In this document: positions 47,531 through 58,680 of the stretch, piece by piece
Numbering within the stretch: position 1 is the first letter of the stretch
Layout: every line of letters begins with the position of its first letter
Source of the DNA: Exophiala sp. HKRS030
Taxonomy: Eukaryota > Ascomycota > Eurotiomycetes > Chaetothyriales > Herpotrichiellaceae
Direction of reading: 5' to 3'
Assembly: GCA_023897205.1 (NCBI GenBank)
Contig: JAHWDD010000002.1
Span: 3,844,001-3,908,000, forward strand
DNA length: 64,000 nt
Program-made: the position numbers and the translations under genes
The notes under the pieces: model-generated
Seen by the model: the letters and a program-made list of their open reading frames with translations, nothing else
Database searches by the model: none
What the model was told of the DNA's origin: nothing

Positions 47531-48468
47531 GGAGTACCGAGAGTATGCAATTACTACCTCTTTTTCCCTCAAACTGCCCGTATGTACCCACAATCTGGGT
47601 TGTGGTTTGGAATAGAACGGCTCTCCGTTACTTACCAGACCCTACTGTAGTAGTTGCATGCCACCGACAAGAAACTTCTCGGCAAAGAAGAGCTTGGATT
47701 AGCAATTGCCATGCTGATCCGAAGCCATTGTTAGGCATCCAACAGGGTTTTCTGTGATGTTCGGCAGTGCCGGAAGGAAGAACCTGTCAGGAGACAGGGT
47801 CTTTTGGGATGCCTGAAGTCTCGCCAGAGGTTGTTCCCTTGAAAAAACGTTCAACCCCCAAAAACACCCATTGTCCAGAACCACACTTCGAAGGGCTGTG
47901 GGACCCTCGAAGCGAAGGGCAGAACATGTTTTGCACCGATTCTTTTCACATGATTGGTTGTGTCGTATACGTACGAATAGTTCAGTGCTGAATGGAGGGG
48001 ATGGAAAGCCTTGCATCCTCGAGGAAAGTTACCATACTCGAATTGGATATAGTCCAGTTCCTGGGATTGCGATAGAAATCCTCAAACATTGAGCCATCCT
48101 GGAAGTGTCTGAACAAAACACAACTGAGGCTGTTCTAGCGTAGCTGTGAGATGGCGAGGTGGTAGTGTCGCGCTTCTATGATTCAAAGGGGGACGGGTGA
48201 GTTTCGGCTTCCACCACCTCCTGTCGTGTCCCCAAAGTTCGAGGCTGAAGAGAAGACGATTTTGTTGCCACAAGATGCTGTAAATTGCTTTTCTATCAGT
48301 CAGAAGTATCAACCGTTGTCATACCTCAGTCCCTCTTGCAATGGCTTCTTGTGCGGTTCAAGGCATATTAAAAACTTGAAACTACAGATTGTTTTCTAAC
48401 AGAGACAAATCCCCAGCAAATAAGTGTAAAGCAGCAATGACGAAAAACTGATGTGGAAAAAGCGTTCC

Positions 48469-49112
48469 ATGTCAGACAAGACCATGACTGAGCACTGCGT
48501 TGTACAAGCCCATCAAATGGAAAAAACTGAGTCGTCAGACATTGATTATTTTGCTCTGAGGGACTCTCTGTTGCCTTCTCAACCTCGTCGCCTTCAACCC
48601 AAAATCACTGACATCAATTCTATCTTCATCGACATCCCCCATCTGGAATTCCTTTCACGGCCCAAATGATTTTGACGTTGAGGGTTCTGTCAATGATCAA
48701 AATATCATCCTCCTGAAGTACGGAGTGACCACTATGCAGATCGCCGCTTTTCTCTCTGATCTCAAGTCTTTGAGTATATGTGTAAGTCGACAAAAATGAC
48801 CTACCTACCTGTCATGTTTCATGTACCAGGACAACTCATTTCGAATAGCCTCACGAAGCCGCAATTGCCCTTGTAGCGCCTAAGAATGCTGGGTCACACG
48901 GCCAGACATCGACTCAACCAGATACGGGTAATTCATCTACAACGCGACCGTCACCGCCGGGACCTGGGAATGACCTAGAGTTGGCGCGTGCTAATGAGCT
49001 TGTATCACTTCATTACAACGTCAAGGTCAAATATGTCGAAACTGGACCAGATCCAGAGTTACAACATGCCGCGGCAATGGTTAATCACATTATTCAAGAC
49101 TTGAGAAGATGA
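48469..49112 (+). pseudogene. Unrecognised small gene with an apparent frameshift (about 190 residues)
   Basis: The 3' half is convincing. A frame containing NDFDVEGSVNDQNIILLKYG and TTMQIAAFLSDLKSLSIC runs to 48781, joins across an intron (48782-48848, GTAAGT...AATAG, 67 nt) to PHEAAIALVAPKNAG, and ends LHYNVKVKYVE...IIQDLRR at 49112. Upstream, another frame beginning at ATG 48469 (MSDKTMTEH; then SSDIDYFALRDSLLPSQP) ends at 48669. The two overlap near a CCCCC run (48636-48640), where a one-base shift would fuse them. It is therefore either a frameshifted pseudogene, an assembly error, or a shorter protein starting at ATG 48734. No family was recognised. It converges with the next gene 174 bp away. 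Confidence 0.4.
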
Positions 49113-49286
49113 CACAATTCGCGACCTCAACAAGTCCGAACGAAGGGCATATTGGATAGTTTAATAATGGTAGACCATTTCTCTATCATAATAATTCGAA
49201 CTGCACAAGGCAATCGAAGCTAGTGATAAGTGTTTTCGTGCCTCATTCCCTCAGCCGAGCGAACGCATCTCGCCCTCATCCTTCCT

Positions 49287-51532
49287 TCATGATGGTAGTG
49301 GCGAGAGGCCATAACCTAGATTGCTGAAGTTGTTCTTTGGCACCTTCATCTTGTGGCATCGACACTCCATGGGCTCTGCCTTCGCCAGTGCAATTGCAAA
49401 TCTTTTGCTGAACCTCATTCTGGGCCGGTCTCGTAGGAGTTCCAATCGATAAAGTCTCTGGTGGAGTTGCGTGCTGACCAGACCCCTGCATCTGGAGCAA
49501 AATTTACGGTTTTCCTCTTCGGCCTCCACGATAGCCACGGCAACTGCCCTGCTTAATCGGTCCGAACGCTGTCTCCTTTTCGGTCTTGAGTATGAGTCAG
49601 GAAAGTCGTTCGCACCATCCATTGACAACAGCCCAGTCGGCAGCCCAGTCGGGAGCCCAGTCGGGAGCCCAGTCGGGAGCCCGGTTGTTGCCTCATTCAA
49701 TACAGGATATACGAGGTTGGCTAGCTCCCGGCCGATGATGAGGGAGAGCAGCTTCTTCCTGACAACTGTTTTACGGACTTTCTGGACCACCTTTCTACGT
49801 CTGCGAGTTTTTCCATAGAGAGCAGATATACCTGTAGGCCCAATCGCTGGGAGGGCATTGGCCGCCGCATTGAGAGGAAGTGCGTCCGTGACCGCCGCTA
49901 TGTTTGGAAACCCAGCTGGCTGTGGAGCTGCAGCATTGGTGAAAGGAAAAGCGTCTAGCGGGCCGTGTGGTGCTCCTGGGGTCTGGTCAACAGCTGATGG
50001 AGCCGGAGTTGGAGGGACACCTGGGCTCTCCATGGCGGTTATGATCGTTCCACTCGGTCTGTGAACTCGGATTTGAGGCAAGTCAAATGTGTCGAAGGGC
50101 CGTTCTATGGGCAGAGCACCCGACAAATGGTTGACGGCAGGGTCAGACCTTGACTCAGGAATCGACACAATATTCGTAGGACCTATGATAACCTCTCGTG
50201 GGCTTTCATTCCTGCTTCTGTCTGACCCGATGGGCTCAGCCGCGACCGCGACGGAAGCTGTAGAATCGGTTTGATCAACGATGCCTCTCGGCACACTCGT
50301 CCTTCCAGTAGCTTCACCGTCTTCAGGATTACCAAGAGGTGGCGAAGTAGATTTATGATTGTCGTCGTGGTCGTGGTCGTGGTCGTGGTCGTCCTCGCGG
50401 TCACGGTCTTGAGAAGCAGTGGCCTCGTCAGCGACTTGATGAGAAGGTGCAAATACCTGACCTTGGGCTGAAATATCTGAATGCTGAGGTGCTGGTAACG
50501 AAGCTTCAGAGACGTTGAGTCGGCCTTCACTAATTCTCGCGAGAAAAGGCAACGCAAGGCCGGCTGCTATATCTTGACTTTCGCTGTCTCGACTTGAAGT
50601 CGTGCTCTGTCTAGGATTTGTGGCTCTACGTGATCGTAATGGAGGCCCTGATGTTTCACCTGAGATGGTACTTACCTCGCTCTCTTTATCGTTCTCTATA
50701 CTGGATACTTGTGTCTCGAACGAGCCAGCCGAGCTTATTGTTGCCACAAGAGGTAGTTCAAAGCCCTCAGGGATGATGATCGAGATAGAATTGGAGGATG
50801 CTCTGACTCTGACTTTTGGCTTTTCCTGATCCGACCATCTGCCTGGGGGTGGGATACTCGGTTGTGTACTCTCAGAAGGTGCTACAGAGGTGCTGGACAA
50901 TCGGTTACTCAGTACTTTCTCAACTCTTCGAAGCGCTTCCTCTTGAAGAGGCTGTGAAGTGTAGGCTTGTTCGAGTCGATAGTCAGACAAGGGCTGCCTC
51001 TGTGATTGAAGAGCTGTGAAATATCTTTGTTGCAAAGAGGGCGATGGGTTGGTGGAACGACGGTCTAGTCGTGCTGTGGGTGTTCTGCTGAGCCTCTCCT
51101 TCTGATACAGCACATGTTAGGATGATCTCACCACATCAGTGAAGCCCCATACCTTTTCGAAAACATCGACCAAGCGGTCGACTGACTCCCGAGCTGCCCT
51201 AGGTATGCCGTGACTCGAAGAAGGATGGGAGGATGTCGTACTCTGGTGACCACTTTGTTGTTGGCGGACGCCGCGGAAAGCGTCTTTCGGTGTCTGTCGC
51301 GGACTCTATGCATGTTAGATGTGAGGAACCGTCTCGTTCTCATCAGAAGGGACCCTACACCTTCTTTAATGGGCTTCAACCTCTGCCTTGATTCCTCAAA
51401 CGAGATATTTTCGAATTCGGGAGAGTAGTCCAGATGGTCGCAGGCAGGGTGTTCTGGCCAAGGCCAGCCCAGCCCAGTAGAGTGAGGAGTATTACGTCTA
51501 ACTGATGAGCCACATGGACAGGATATGTTCAT
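49287..51532 (-). CDS. Unrecognised low-complexity protein, 713 residues
   Basis: Three exons on the minus strand (51532-51359, 51305-51153, 51101-49287); introns of 53 and 51 nt keep the frame. I do not recognise a family. The N-terminus is Cys/Trp-containing (MNISCPCGSS). A likely helix (RAARESVDRLVDVFEKKERL) spans the second splice. The middle is disordered (Ser/Thr/Pro/Glu), with an Asp-His run (DHDHDHDHDD). Near residues 535-560 a basic patch (RRRRKVVQKVRKTVVRKK) and a hydrophobic helix (LSLIIGRELANLVYPVL) occur, followed by tandem GLPT units. The C-terminus has CSRC and ECRCH, possibly one metal site. The donor of intron 1 is GTAGGG; using GTGTAG two bases earlier breaks the frame. It may be lineage-specific and nuclear. 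Confidence 0.7.
49631..49678 (-). repeat. Coding 12-nt tandem repeat (GLPT units)
   Basis: Four nearly identical copies of a 12-nt unit encode successive Gly-Leu-Pro-Thr units inside the 713-residue protein, with a fifth degenerate unit at the end. Identity at the DNA level suggests recent slippage and copy-number variation. Confidence 0.9.
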
Positions 51533-52026
51533 TACTCATACTGGGCAATTGAGTTAATGATATGAGGAGGGCGTGGGAGACGTGGAAGTCAGCACAATCA
51601 GGAGCTGGTAGACAACGACAAAATGAATATGGTGAGACGAAGATCAAGGAGCACGGCGCCGCTTGCCTGATGGAGCACTGTAACGCCGGTGCAGTTGCGA
51701 TGCATTGAGGTTCATGGTCCAAGTCGAGCTCAGGCAAGACCTACCTGGTAAATGAGCTTTCAGCACGACTTAACATGGTCAAAAAGAGGACTCGAGTCTC
51801 AAGGAAAAGTATCTAGCTAGACATATCCTTTGAACGGTGGTTGTATTGCGTACAGATGGTATATTATTGTTGGCGTGTAATACAATCTCGCTCAACCTTC
51901 CCGATTCTCTGCTGCGTTTTTTGGTTGCGGAGTTTCCTCGACTTTCCCCCGTCGCATCATCAACAAATCTCCTCTCACGAATAGAACGACGCACCAGGAT
52001 ACCTCGTCACTGGTCATTCCTGCAAT
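51533..52026. promoter_or_regulatory. Divergent promoter, 713-residue protein (-) / PWI protein (+)
   Basis: 494 bp between the two start codons. No TATA box stands out, and there is no sign of a further gene. Confidence 0.5.
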
Positions 52027-53557
52027 ATGGCTACGGCGGTTGATCAAAAGCTGCTCCGGCAGACAAAGTTCCCTCCCGAATTCAGTCAGAAAGTTGATAT
52101 GAAGAAGGTAAACGTTGAGGTTATGAAAAAGTGAGCCCTCCCCCCAAATGCCAGTATTCGACACGAGAATGCTCACGCACACGTACAGATGGATCGCAGG
52201 CAAGATATCCGAGATTCTTGGATCTGAGGATGACGTTGTCATCGAGCTCGTCTTCAACTTGCTGGAGGGCTCGAGATTCGTAAGACACAGCTGTATTCTC
52301 TCGGCGAGAGCTTTTACTGATTTGTTTTTAGCCTGACATCAAAGCATTACAAATCTCGCTCACCGGCTTTCTTGACAAGGATACTCCAAGATTCTGTAAA
52401 GAACTGTGGAACTTATGCTTAAGCGCGCAGAGCAATCCTCAAGGCGTGCCGAAGGAGTTGCTAGAAGCCAAAAAGTTGGAACTGCTCCAAGAAAAGGTAG
52501 AGACGTCCTCTGCTCAGTGTAACCTTATATTGACCCGTTGAAGATCGACGCCGAAAAGGCCGCAGCGAACGCGCAGCAGCTTAAGGACCAAGAGCAGACG
52601 AGAGAGAGAGAAGTGGATACAGTTCGCCAAAGAGAAAGAGCAGAGCGTGGTCGCGGTCGCGGACGTGGCAGAGGTGGTCGAGACTTTGACTCACGAAGAC
52701 CTAGATACTCAAGATCGCCTCCTCCGCGTCGACGCTCTCCTTTCGGAAATGCACCTCCACGACGAGAAGCCGATTCATACGTACCTGGTGGGCGTGGCCG
52801 AGGAAGAGGGGGGCGCCGAGGACGTTCGCCAACCAGATCCCTGACTCCATCACAATCCAGATCACCACCTCCGCGTCGACGTCGATCCTCTCCTTCATCG
52901 TCGCGATCCCCACCGTCTTCCCGAAGTCGCTCACCTCCTCGCCGGCGGGCTCGACTTGGGAGCAAGAGCAGGAGCAGGAGTAGTTCGGGAGGCCCGGCTT
53001 TCAAGAAGCCTAGAAGGGATTCTCACTCACCTGGTGAAAGACGTGCACGATCTATCACTCATTCTGATCTATCACACTCACCGTCACCTAGAAGAAAAGC
53101 TTCAAGCCGATCGAGATCAACGATGAGTCGAAGTCCGAGGCCCCGGCGCCGCAGCCGCCATTCAGGCCGTTCCTATGCTTCATCGCCTTCAAGATCACGG
53201 TCTAGGTCGCTCAATGGAAGGCGAAAAAACGGTGGAGCTGGAAGACGTTATAGGAGATCACCCTCATATTCTTCCGACGATCGAGGAAGCAACAGGCGCG
53301 CTGATGTTCTTAAAGGTCGAAATGCACACGATATTCGTCGTCTCAGCCGAAGTCCGAGCCCGACGCCATACAGGCGTAGACGCAGCGCGAGCCGCAGTGC
53401 AAGTCCCGGTGCAGGAAGACATCCCAAGCGGCGAAGCTCGTTACGTCGGTATGAGCCTGCAGCTCGAAGACGACGGAATACATCCTCCGGTGGCTCATCA
53501 CCCGAACAAAAGCGACGCAAGCGCGATGAGTCGGAAGGGGTGAATGATACCGATTAA
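52027..53557 (+). CDS. PWI-domain SR-related splicing factor (SRm160/SRRM1-like)
   Basis: Four exons (52027-52130, 52189-52279, 52332-52496, 52544-53557) encode 457 residues. The PWI fold (about 20-115) binds RNA and DNA in splicing coactivators: FPPEFSQKVDMKKVNVEVMK, WIAGKISEILG, DDVVIELVFNLLE, PDIKALQISLTGFLD, FCKELWNLCLSAQ, GVPKELLEAKKLEL. The name-giving P-W-I is K-W-I here (K35-W36-I37). A Gln/Glu/Arg helical region and RGRGRGRGG repeats lead into a long Arg-Ser domain, typical of nuclear-speckle proteins. All introns lie in the 5' third, 47-58 nt long. Arg/Pro-rich frames on the other strand are shadows of the RS domain. Confidence 0.92.
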
Positions 53558-54180
53558 TTACGGACATCACTATCACTGCTCATTTTGAAGGTCAGTATTG
53601 GCATCAACCTACACGTAATGGATCCTTGCCTGCACCGGGAATCAGCTATTCCGCTAGGATGATAGCCGAGCTACTGTTCGCAAGCACAAGCCGGACGTGA
53701 TGATTCATATTTATTGGAACGGATCTCGGCTATGATCCACAGATGCTCTATCATTTTTCCTTCCACCGTTTCGCAGAAAGCACTCCGAGGACGTGAGAAA
53801 TGACAGTAGTTCCCGTTCAAAAGATCCAGCTAATCGGACTCTGCCAAATTGATGAAGCGCATGGCGCCAATCAAGATCTAAAGCCGTTCGGAGTATTTTC
53901 TGGCATTTCCGACGGCCTTTTCAGCCTATTGGGCACGTGACCTGAAGGCGACTATTGGAACTGGCGATTTGCGTCTGGCCAAAAGAACAAACTGCGCCCT
54001 GATGGCCCTTCAAAACGTCTCTCCTTAAACAATGCCACCAACTTGTATTTCCATCATTTTAATTCTCTAGAAAGTCTTCGGATCTGTTGTATTAATCTTC
54101 TTCGTTACCACACGACTCCCTTTTCTCTTTCGGACCCTGTCGCTACCCTTCCTCGATTTCCGTCTATTTCGCCGCCCATC
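53558..54180. other. Intergenic, PWI gene / MDM38
   Basis: 623 bp between tandem genes with no coding signal. A CT-rich leader precedes the MDM38 ATG. Confidence 0.55.
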
Positions 54181-55968
54181 ATGAGTTCTAGTTCCAGGCT
54201 CGTCAGCAATGCTGCGACACGGAGAATATTGCTTCATTGTGAGCATTTCAAATGTTGACCATGATATATTATATATTGACGTCTAACAGCATCTTCCCGC
54301 TTACCACACTCTTCTCTCTTAGCCACCAGGTCGCAATTCAGTCGCTCTCTACCATCGAAAGTCCAGGCGCTGGCCATTCTTTTGCCTCAGAGAAATTATG
54401 CCACCGATACAAGCACACATAATTCTGATGGCGGACCTCCACCGGGGTTCAATATGAATGAAGCGAAGAAGCCTTTGCCCAAGGAGGGAGACAAGACAGC
54501 GTCACCAACTCCTACCGTAGCTGAACTCAAGCAGTCCGATGAGCAGCTGAAGACACCAAAGGGCGAGGCGACTATGGTAGACAAGACCAAGGCTTTGGAG
54601 AATGCGTCGTTGACAGATTTGGCCGCTGGAAAGGCTGCTACTGAATCGACGCAATCCAGTGCTTCTGTGCCGACGAATAAAAAGGAGGATGCAAAGAAGC
54701 TGACCATTGGCCAAAAAATCAAAAAAGAGATCATGCATTATTGGGATGGCACCAAATTGTTGGCAGCCGAAGTCAAGATCTCATCAAAGTTAGCTTTGAA
54801 GATGGCTGCTGGTTACGAACTCAGTAGGAGGGAGAACAGACAGGTGAGTCTTGCTGCATTTGACACCATGATTCAGTGGCAATGCTAACATGATTTACAG
54901 CTTCAACGGACAGTTCAAGATCTGGGTCGTCTAGTCCCATTCTCCGTTTTCGTCATTGTTCCCTTCGCCGAATTGCTGCTGCCAGTGGCACTAAAGCTCT
55001 TTCCCAACATGTTGCCGTCGACATTTGAAGGGCAGAAATCTCGCGAAGACAAGGCTGCAAGACTACGGGAAACGCGCAAGGGCGTTTCTTCGTTCCTCAG
55101 AAATACACTTCGAGAGACCGGCCTGCCAGTCTCAGCCGTCAATGCTAAAAAGGAGGAATTCACGGAATTCTTCCGGAAGGTCCGGGCTACTGGAGAATCT
55201 CCTTCGCGAGAGGACGTGATCAAAGTTTGCAAGACTTTCAAAGATGATTTGACGCTAGACAATCTTTCCCGGCCTCAGCTGGTGGGCATGTGCAAATACA
55301 TGAATCTGAACACGTTTGGCACAGATGCCATGCTGCGGTATCAGATTCGTCACCGCATGAGACAGATCAAACGAGATGACAAGGCCATTTCTTTCGAAGG
55401 AGTCGACTCGCTATCCGTGCCAGAATTGCAAATGGCGTGCGCCTCCCGAGGTTTGCGGACACACGGCATGTCGCCCGGTCGGCTGCGAGAAGATCTTCAG
55501 ATGTGGCTTGATCTCCGTTTGAAATACAACATTCCGTCCACTTTGCTGGTGCTCAGCAATGCATATATGTATGCTTCGGGCAAGGACAGCGCAATCGACT
55601 CTCAAATCGACGCCTTGCAGGCTGTGCTCAGTAGCATTCCAGAGGAGTTGTTCCACGAAATTGAACTTGAAGTACACAACGCAGAAGGTGCCGCCACCAA
55701 CAAACAGCGTCTCGAAGTGCTGAAGGAGCAACAAGAACTCATTGAGGAAGAGAATGAACAGGCTGAATCCACCAAGACGGAAGACGACAAATCTGCTAGT
55801 AAGGGTGTCAAAGATGACAAGGATATTGATGAGAAACCTAAGCCCAAGGCTGACGCCGAGGCCAAGGATCCCACTCCAGCAGCAGAAGCCCACGAGGCGG
55901 AGAATGATGCATCAGAGCAAGGCAAACAAGAGCCAGTGAGAAAAGAAGCAGAGGTCAAGAAGGATTGA
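54181..55968 (+). CDS. MDM38: Mitochondrial LETM1-domain protein, Mdm38/Ylh47
   Basis: Three exons (54181-54238, 54290-54843, 54901-55968) give 559 residues. LETM1 proteins maintain K+/H+ exchange across the inner membrane and bind mitochondrial ribosomes. A basic, Ser/Arg-rich presequence (about 1-60) is followed by a polar linker and KIKKEIMHYWDGTKLLAAEVK. The conserved membrane segment starts with LGRLVPFSVFVIVPFAELLL (about 212-231). The ribosome-binding-like LETM1 domain continues through FEGQKSREDK, LSRPQLVGMCKYMNLNTFGT, LRYQIRHRMRQIKRDD, SVPELQMACASRGLRTHGMS and LRLKYNIPSTLLVLS. A coiled, Glu/Lys-rich tail follows. Intron positions fit the family. Mdm38 is preferred over Ylh47 by general likeness only. 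It shares a mitochondrial cation role with the MRS2-type gene but is 50 kb away. Confidence 0.94.
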
Positions 55969-56446
55969 GACCCCTTTGCGCCAGATGCTTTTCATTTACA
56001 ATTGTCAACACTCTTTTCTTTATGCGCGACCTTCTCGGCTCCATTTTCTTAGATAGATTTGACGAGAGTATAACATGATATGGAAGGCCTCGGAAACACT
56101 TATAGATTGGGGCGAAGAATCAACAGAGCCTGGCAAAAAGGCTGATGCTTCAATAACATCAAATCTTGGTCATTCTGTTCCCTGATTCTTCATGCACCAA
56201 TTTCCATTCAGCTTGAATGACCGACAGATGTCTCCCATCTGTCTGTTATATTCCACGGCGGACATAAGCTCGTCGCTCGGACATAAGAGAGACTCGGAGT
56301 TGCCATACAAAGCACGAGCAATTTTGGACAAACGATGCTGGAAAGAGTCCTCATGACCCATTCCGTCAGTACGCACAGTTTGTCTTCACCACCCAGGGCG
56401 GCATGATCAGAGTAAACTCCAAGCCCACTTGGATCTGCTGCACATC
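55969..56446. other. Intergenic, MDM38 / transcription factor-like gene
   Basis: 478 bp between tandem genes; no coding or RNA signal was seen. Confidence 0.55.
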
Positions 56447-57991
56447 ATGTCTGAGGCCGGCCGACAGGGCAAGACTTTCGCCTTCATCGACTCTAGCAAA
56501 GTCGACCGCCTCTCACAAAGATTAGTGCGCAGTCATGCGATGAAGGGTAAGAATGCAGGGAAAAGGCATCATCGGCGATCGAGACTGGACTTGAACCGAC
56601 ACCAGCTGATTGCAAAGACGCTCTCGTACAACTCTGGCTCAGTCACACTCAACCACTGGCCTGCACCGTCGCATTCGGTGTCATTTCCGATCAAGACTAC
56701 ATTACAGAGCCGGGACACCATCAACAAATGTAAGGCTCCTCCAACATTGTGTGAGCTTGATACTCATGCCGACGTTGATGCATAGTCTTCGCGTACGTCA
56801 CAGAAGCCTTGCTTCCTCCACAGATATGTTGCTCGTTGGATAAAGTCACCTCCTTCTGGTGGCGTTTCCTGTTTGCCGATCAAACAGGTAAACCTCGACG
56901 ATAGCATTTCGTCGGAGGTTCAAATGTGCTGACAGTCTTCAGCACACCACTGTACTCTGGCTCTTCTGGCCACGCTCAATGACTTCTTCTTTGGCAGTAT
57001 AATCGTGTCACACGAAGCCCTCTACCACCTTACTCGAGCAGTCAGCTTGGTCAACGAGGATCTCAAAACTACGAAAGCCTTATCGAGCTCCACGCTTACA
57101 GTGGTCAACTTCCTGGTCGTGCATGAGATAGTTCGGGAGTCTAAAATTGAAGCGGAAATCCACTTGGAAGGACTTCGGAAAATGGTCAGTCTGCGTGGAG
57201 GCTTGGCCAACCTCGAGGCAAGTGAAGATGCTCTGCTGGTTTTGAAATTCTGCAGGTAAGTCGCGTCAATGTCTCGTATTGAAGGATCGTTTGATACTCA
57301 TCGAATTACTACTCGTAGGACCGATCTCGATTGTGCTCTCAGTTATGGAACGACACCGTGTTTCTATCGAGACCGCATGTCGGACGTAGTATGGTATTTG
57401 GCCGCGCAGGGCTTCCCAATCAGTCAACCCTCCATTGACTCAAATCCATGGTTCAATGAATTGAGTACTACTCTCCAGCAGCTAGTCATCGAAGTTACAT
57501 GCATCGGACACTCGTTCAACATGGGGTACAAATTGGATCCGTACATGTTTCAAGAATTCATCGTCTCACTCGGATATCGCCTCGTTCGTTTTCATCCCAT
57601 AGGCGGTCCCGAGCCTCAACTTGAGAATAAGGTGGACCGGGCCTGCCATATTGGACTTATCGTTTTCCTGACGACTCTGTTCTTACGCCGTGGTGATCGA
57701 TGCTTCATGAGATACGAACCTGTTGCACAACAGCTCAAAAGCGTCATCGAAACAGGCTTGGAGGCGGGGTATAGCGATCTGACGTTATGGCTTCTTTTCA
57801 TCGGCGGTGTATCGGTGCTTGGAAACCTGGACTCAGCGTGGCTGAAGATGAGGATAGTTCAGGCAGCTCGATTACTCAAGGTGACCAGCTGGAAGGATGC
57901 CCAATCATGTCTGGTTCGATTCCCCTGGATCAACTTGCTTCACAACGAAGCGGGAGAAGCCTTCTGGAAACAGCAAGAAGAGTTCCCGTAG
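56447..57991 (+). CDS. Fungal transcription factor-like protein (Fungal_trans_2/DUF3468 type) without a zinc cluster
   Basis: Four exons (56447-56729, 56786-56887, 56943-57255, 57319-57991) encode 456 residues. The N-terminus (FAFIDSSKVDRLSQRLVRSHAMKGK, then HHRRSRLDL) resembles the FVxxTxP..VRSHxMK start common in Eurotiomycete regulators of this type. The helical regulatory domain follows: FFAYVTEALLPPQI, HHCTLALLATLNDFFFG, SHEALYHLTRAVSLVNEDL, KIEAEIHLEGLRKMVSLRGG, then a long C-terminal helical part. There is no Cys6 cluster, so it may act as a DNA-binding-deficient regulator. The frame across all three introns (55-63 nt) is exact. The aldo/keto reductase is next, 689 bp downstream on the same strand, so local regulation is conceivable but unproven. 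Confidence 0.8.
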
Positions 57992-58680
57992 CTTAGCGAC
58001 GGTCCTGAGGCCAAGCAAAAGTGTCCTCCAAGCCGAGGTGGAATCAAAGGTGTTCCCAGCCGAGCGAGCCCTCAAAGCATGGAGATACCATCACGATCTC
58101 TGACGAGCCATCATATCCGTGCCCAAGCATTGCCATCTGTACGGAGTGCTATGAGCCAGTACTTCCCTCAAACCCACCGCACTAGCAACCACAGCCAATG
58201 AGAGAAGATTTTCCTAATTAGGAAAGGAACCACATGGTGCATCAAACCAGGCACGATGTGGATAATGGAATCATGTTCCAATCTTCATTTGGACAGCTTT
58301 GGCAAAACAAGAAAAAGCACATGTCGTGTGCATCGGACTTGAAGAACTATATCCGTGTCGACGGCGACGGCCAACCACGACTTAGGCAAGTAATATCTCC
58401 CTGAGTCCGATGACAGTACTACTCGATTGGGGGCTGTGGTAGGATGACTTGTTCCAGGAGAAGTCCCACGTACAAATGACCTTCTGCCCAAGAAAGTTAT
58501 AAATGGAAGTGATACTCTCGCCCAAGGATACCAAGAGCCTTGAATCGACACGACAACTACACCCACAACCACACAAGCTCTCTCGTCTCCGTTAAAAAAC
58601 GTCTCGACGTAGCTCCCACCCACCTTCCGAACTTCAACCCTTTCTACACCTTGAGGAAACATCAATAAGCATCAATAAAA
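57992..58680. other. Intergenic; promoter of the aldo/keto reductase
   Basis: 689 bp between tandem genes. It has a candidate TATA box at 58498-58504 and a TACGGAGTG near-match to the window's recurrent motif at about 58140. Confidence 0.5.
58498..58504 (+). promoter_or_regulatory. Candidate TATA box of the aldo/keto reductase gene
   Basis: TATAAAT about 180 bp upstream of the start codon. Sequence match only. Confidence 0.35.

Larger units (their letters stand above)
42060..48468. other. 6.4-kb gene-poor, repeat-rich region
   Basis: No gene can be supported. It contains microsatellites at 44676-44750, 45400-45474 and 47479-47530, three exact copies of the TACGGAGTA-type 9-mer (45070, 45338, 46294), and T/A/G homopolymer runs. 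Protein-like fragments at 43302-43505 (+), 43113-43340 (-), 43888-44307 (-) and 47767-48400 (+) cannot be joined into a model. It may be an eroded region containing relics of lost genes. Confidence 0.5.

Noticed and set aside
47767..48400. Chain of protein-like fragments (e.g. GIAIEILKH, GEVVVSRFYDSKG, FEAEEKTILLPQ) that might be exons of one plus-strand gene
   Set aside because: Frames are interrupted by stops between fragments, one implied intron is only 41 nt, and no donor/acceptor set joins them; possibly a relic.
51306..51360. GTGTAG as the donor of intron 1 in the 713-residue protein
   Set aside because: It leaves exon 2 in a frame with a premature stop; GTAGGG two bases downstream keeps the frame through both introns.
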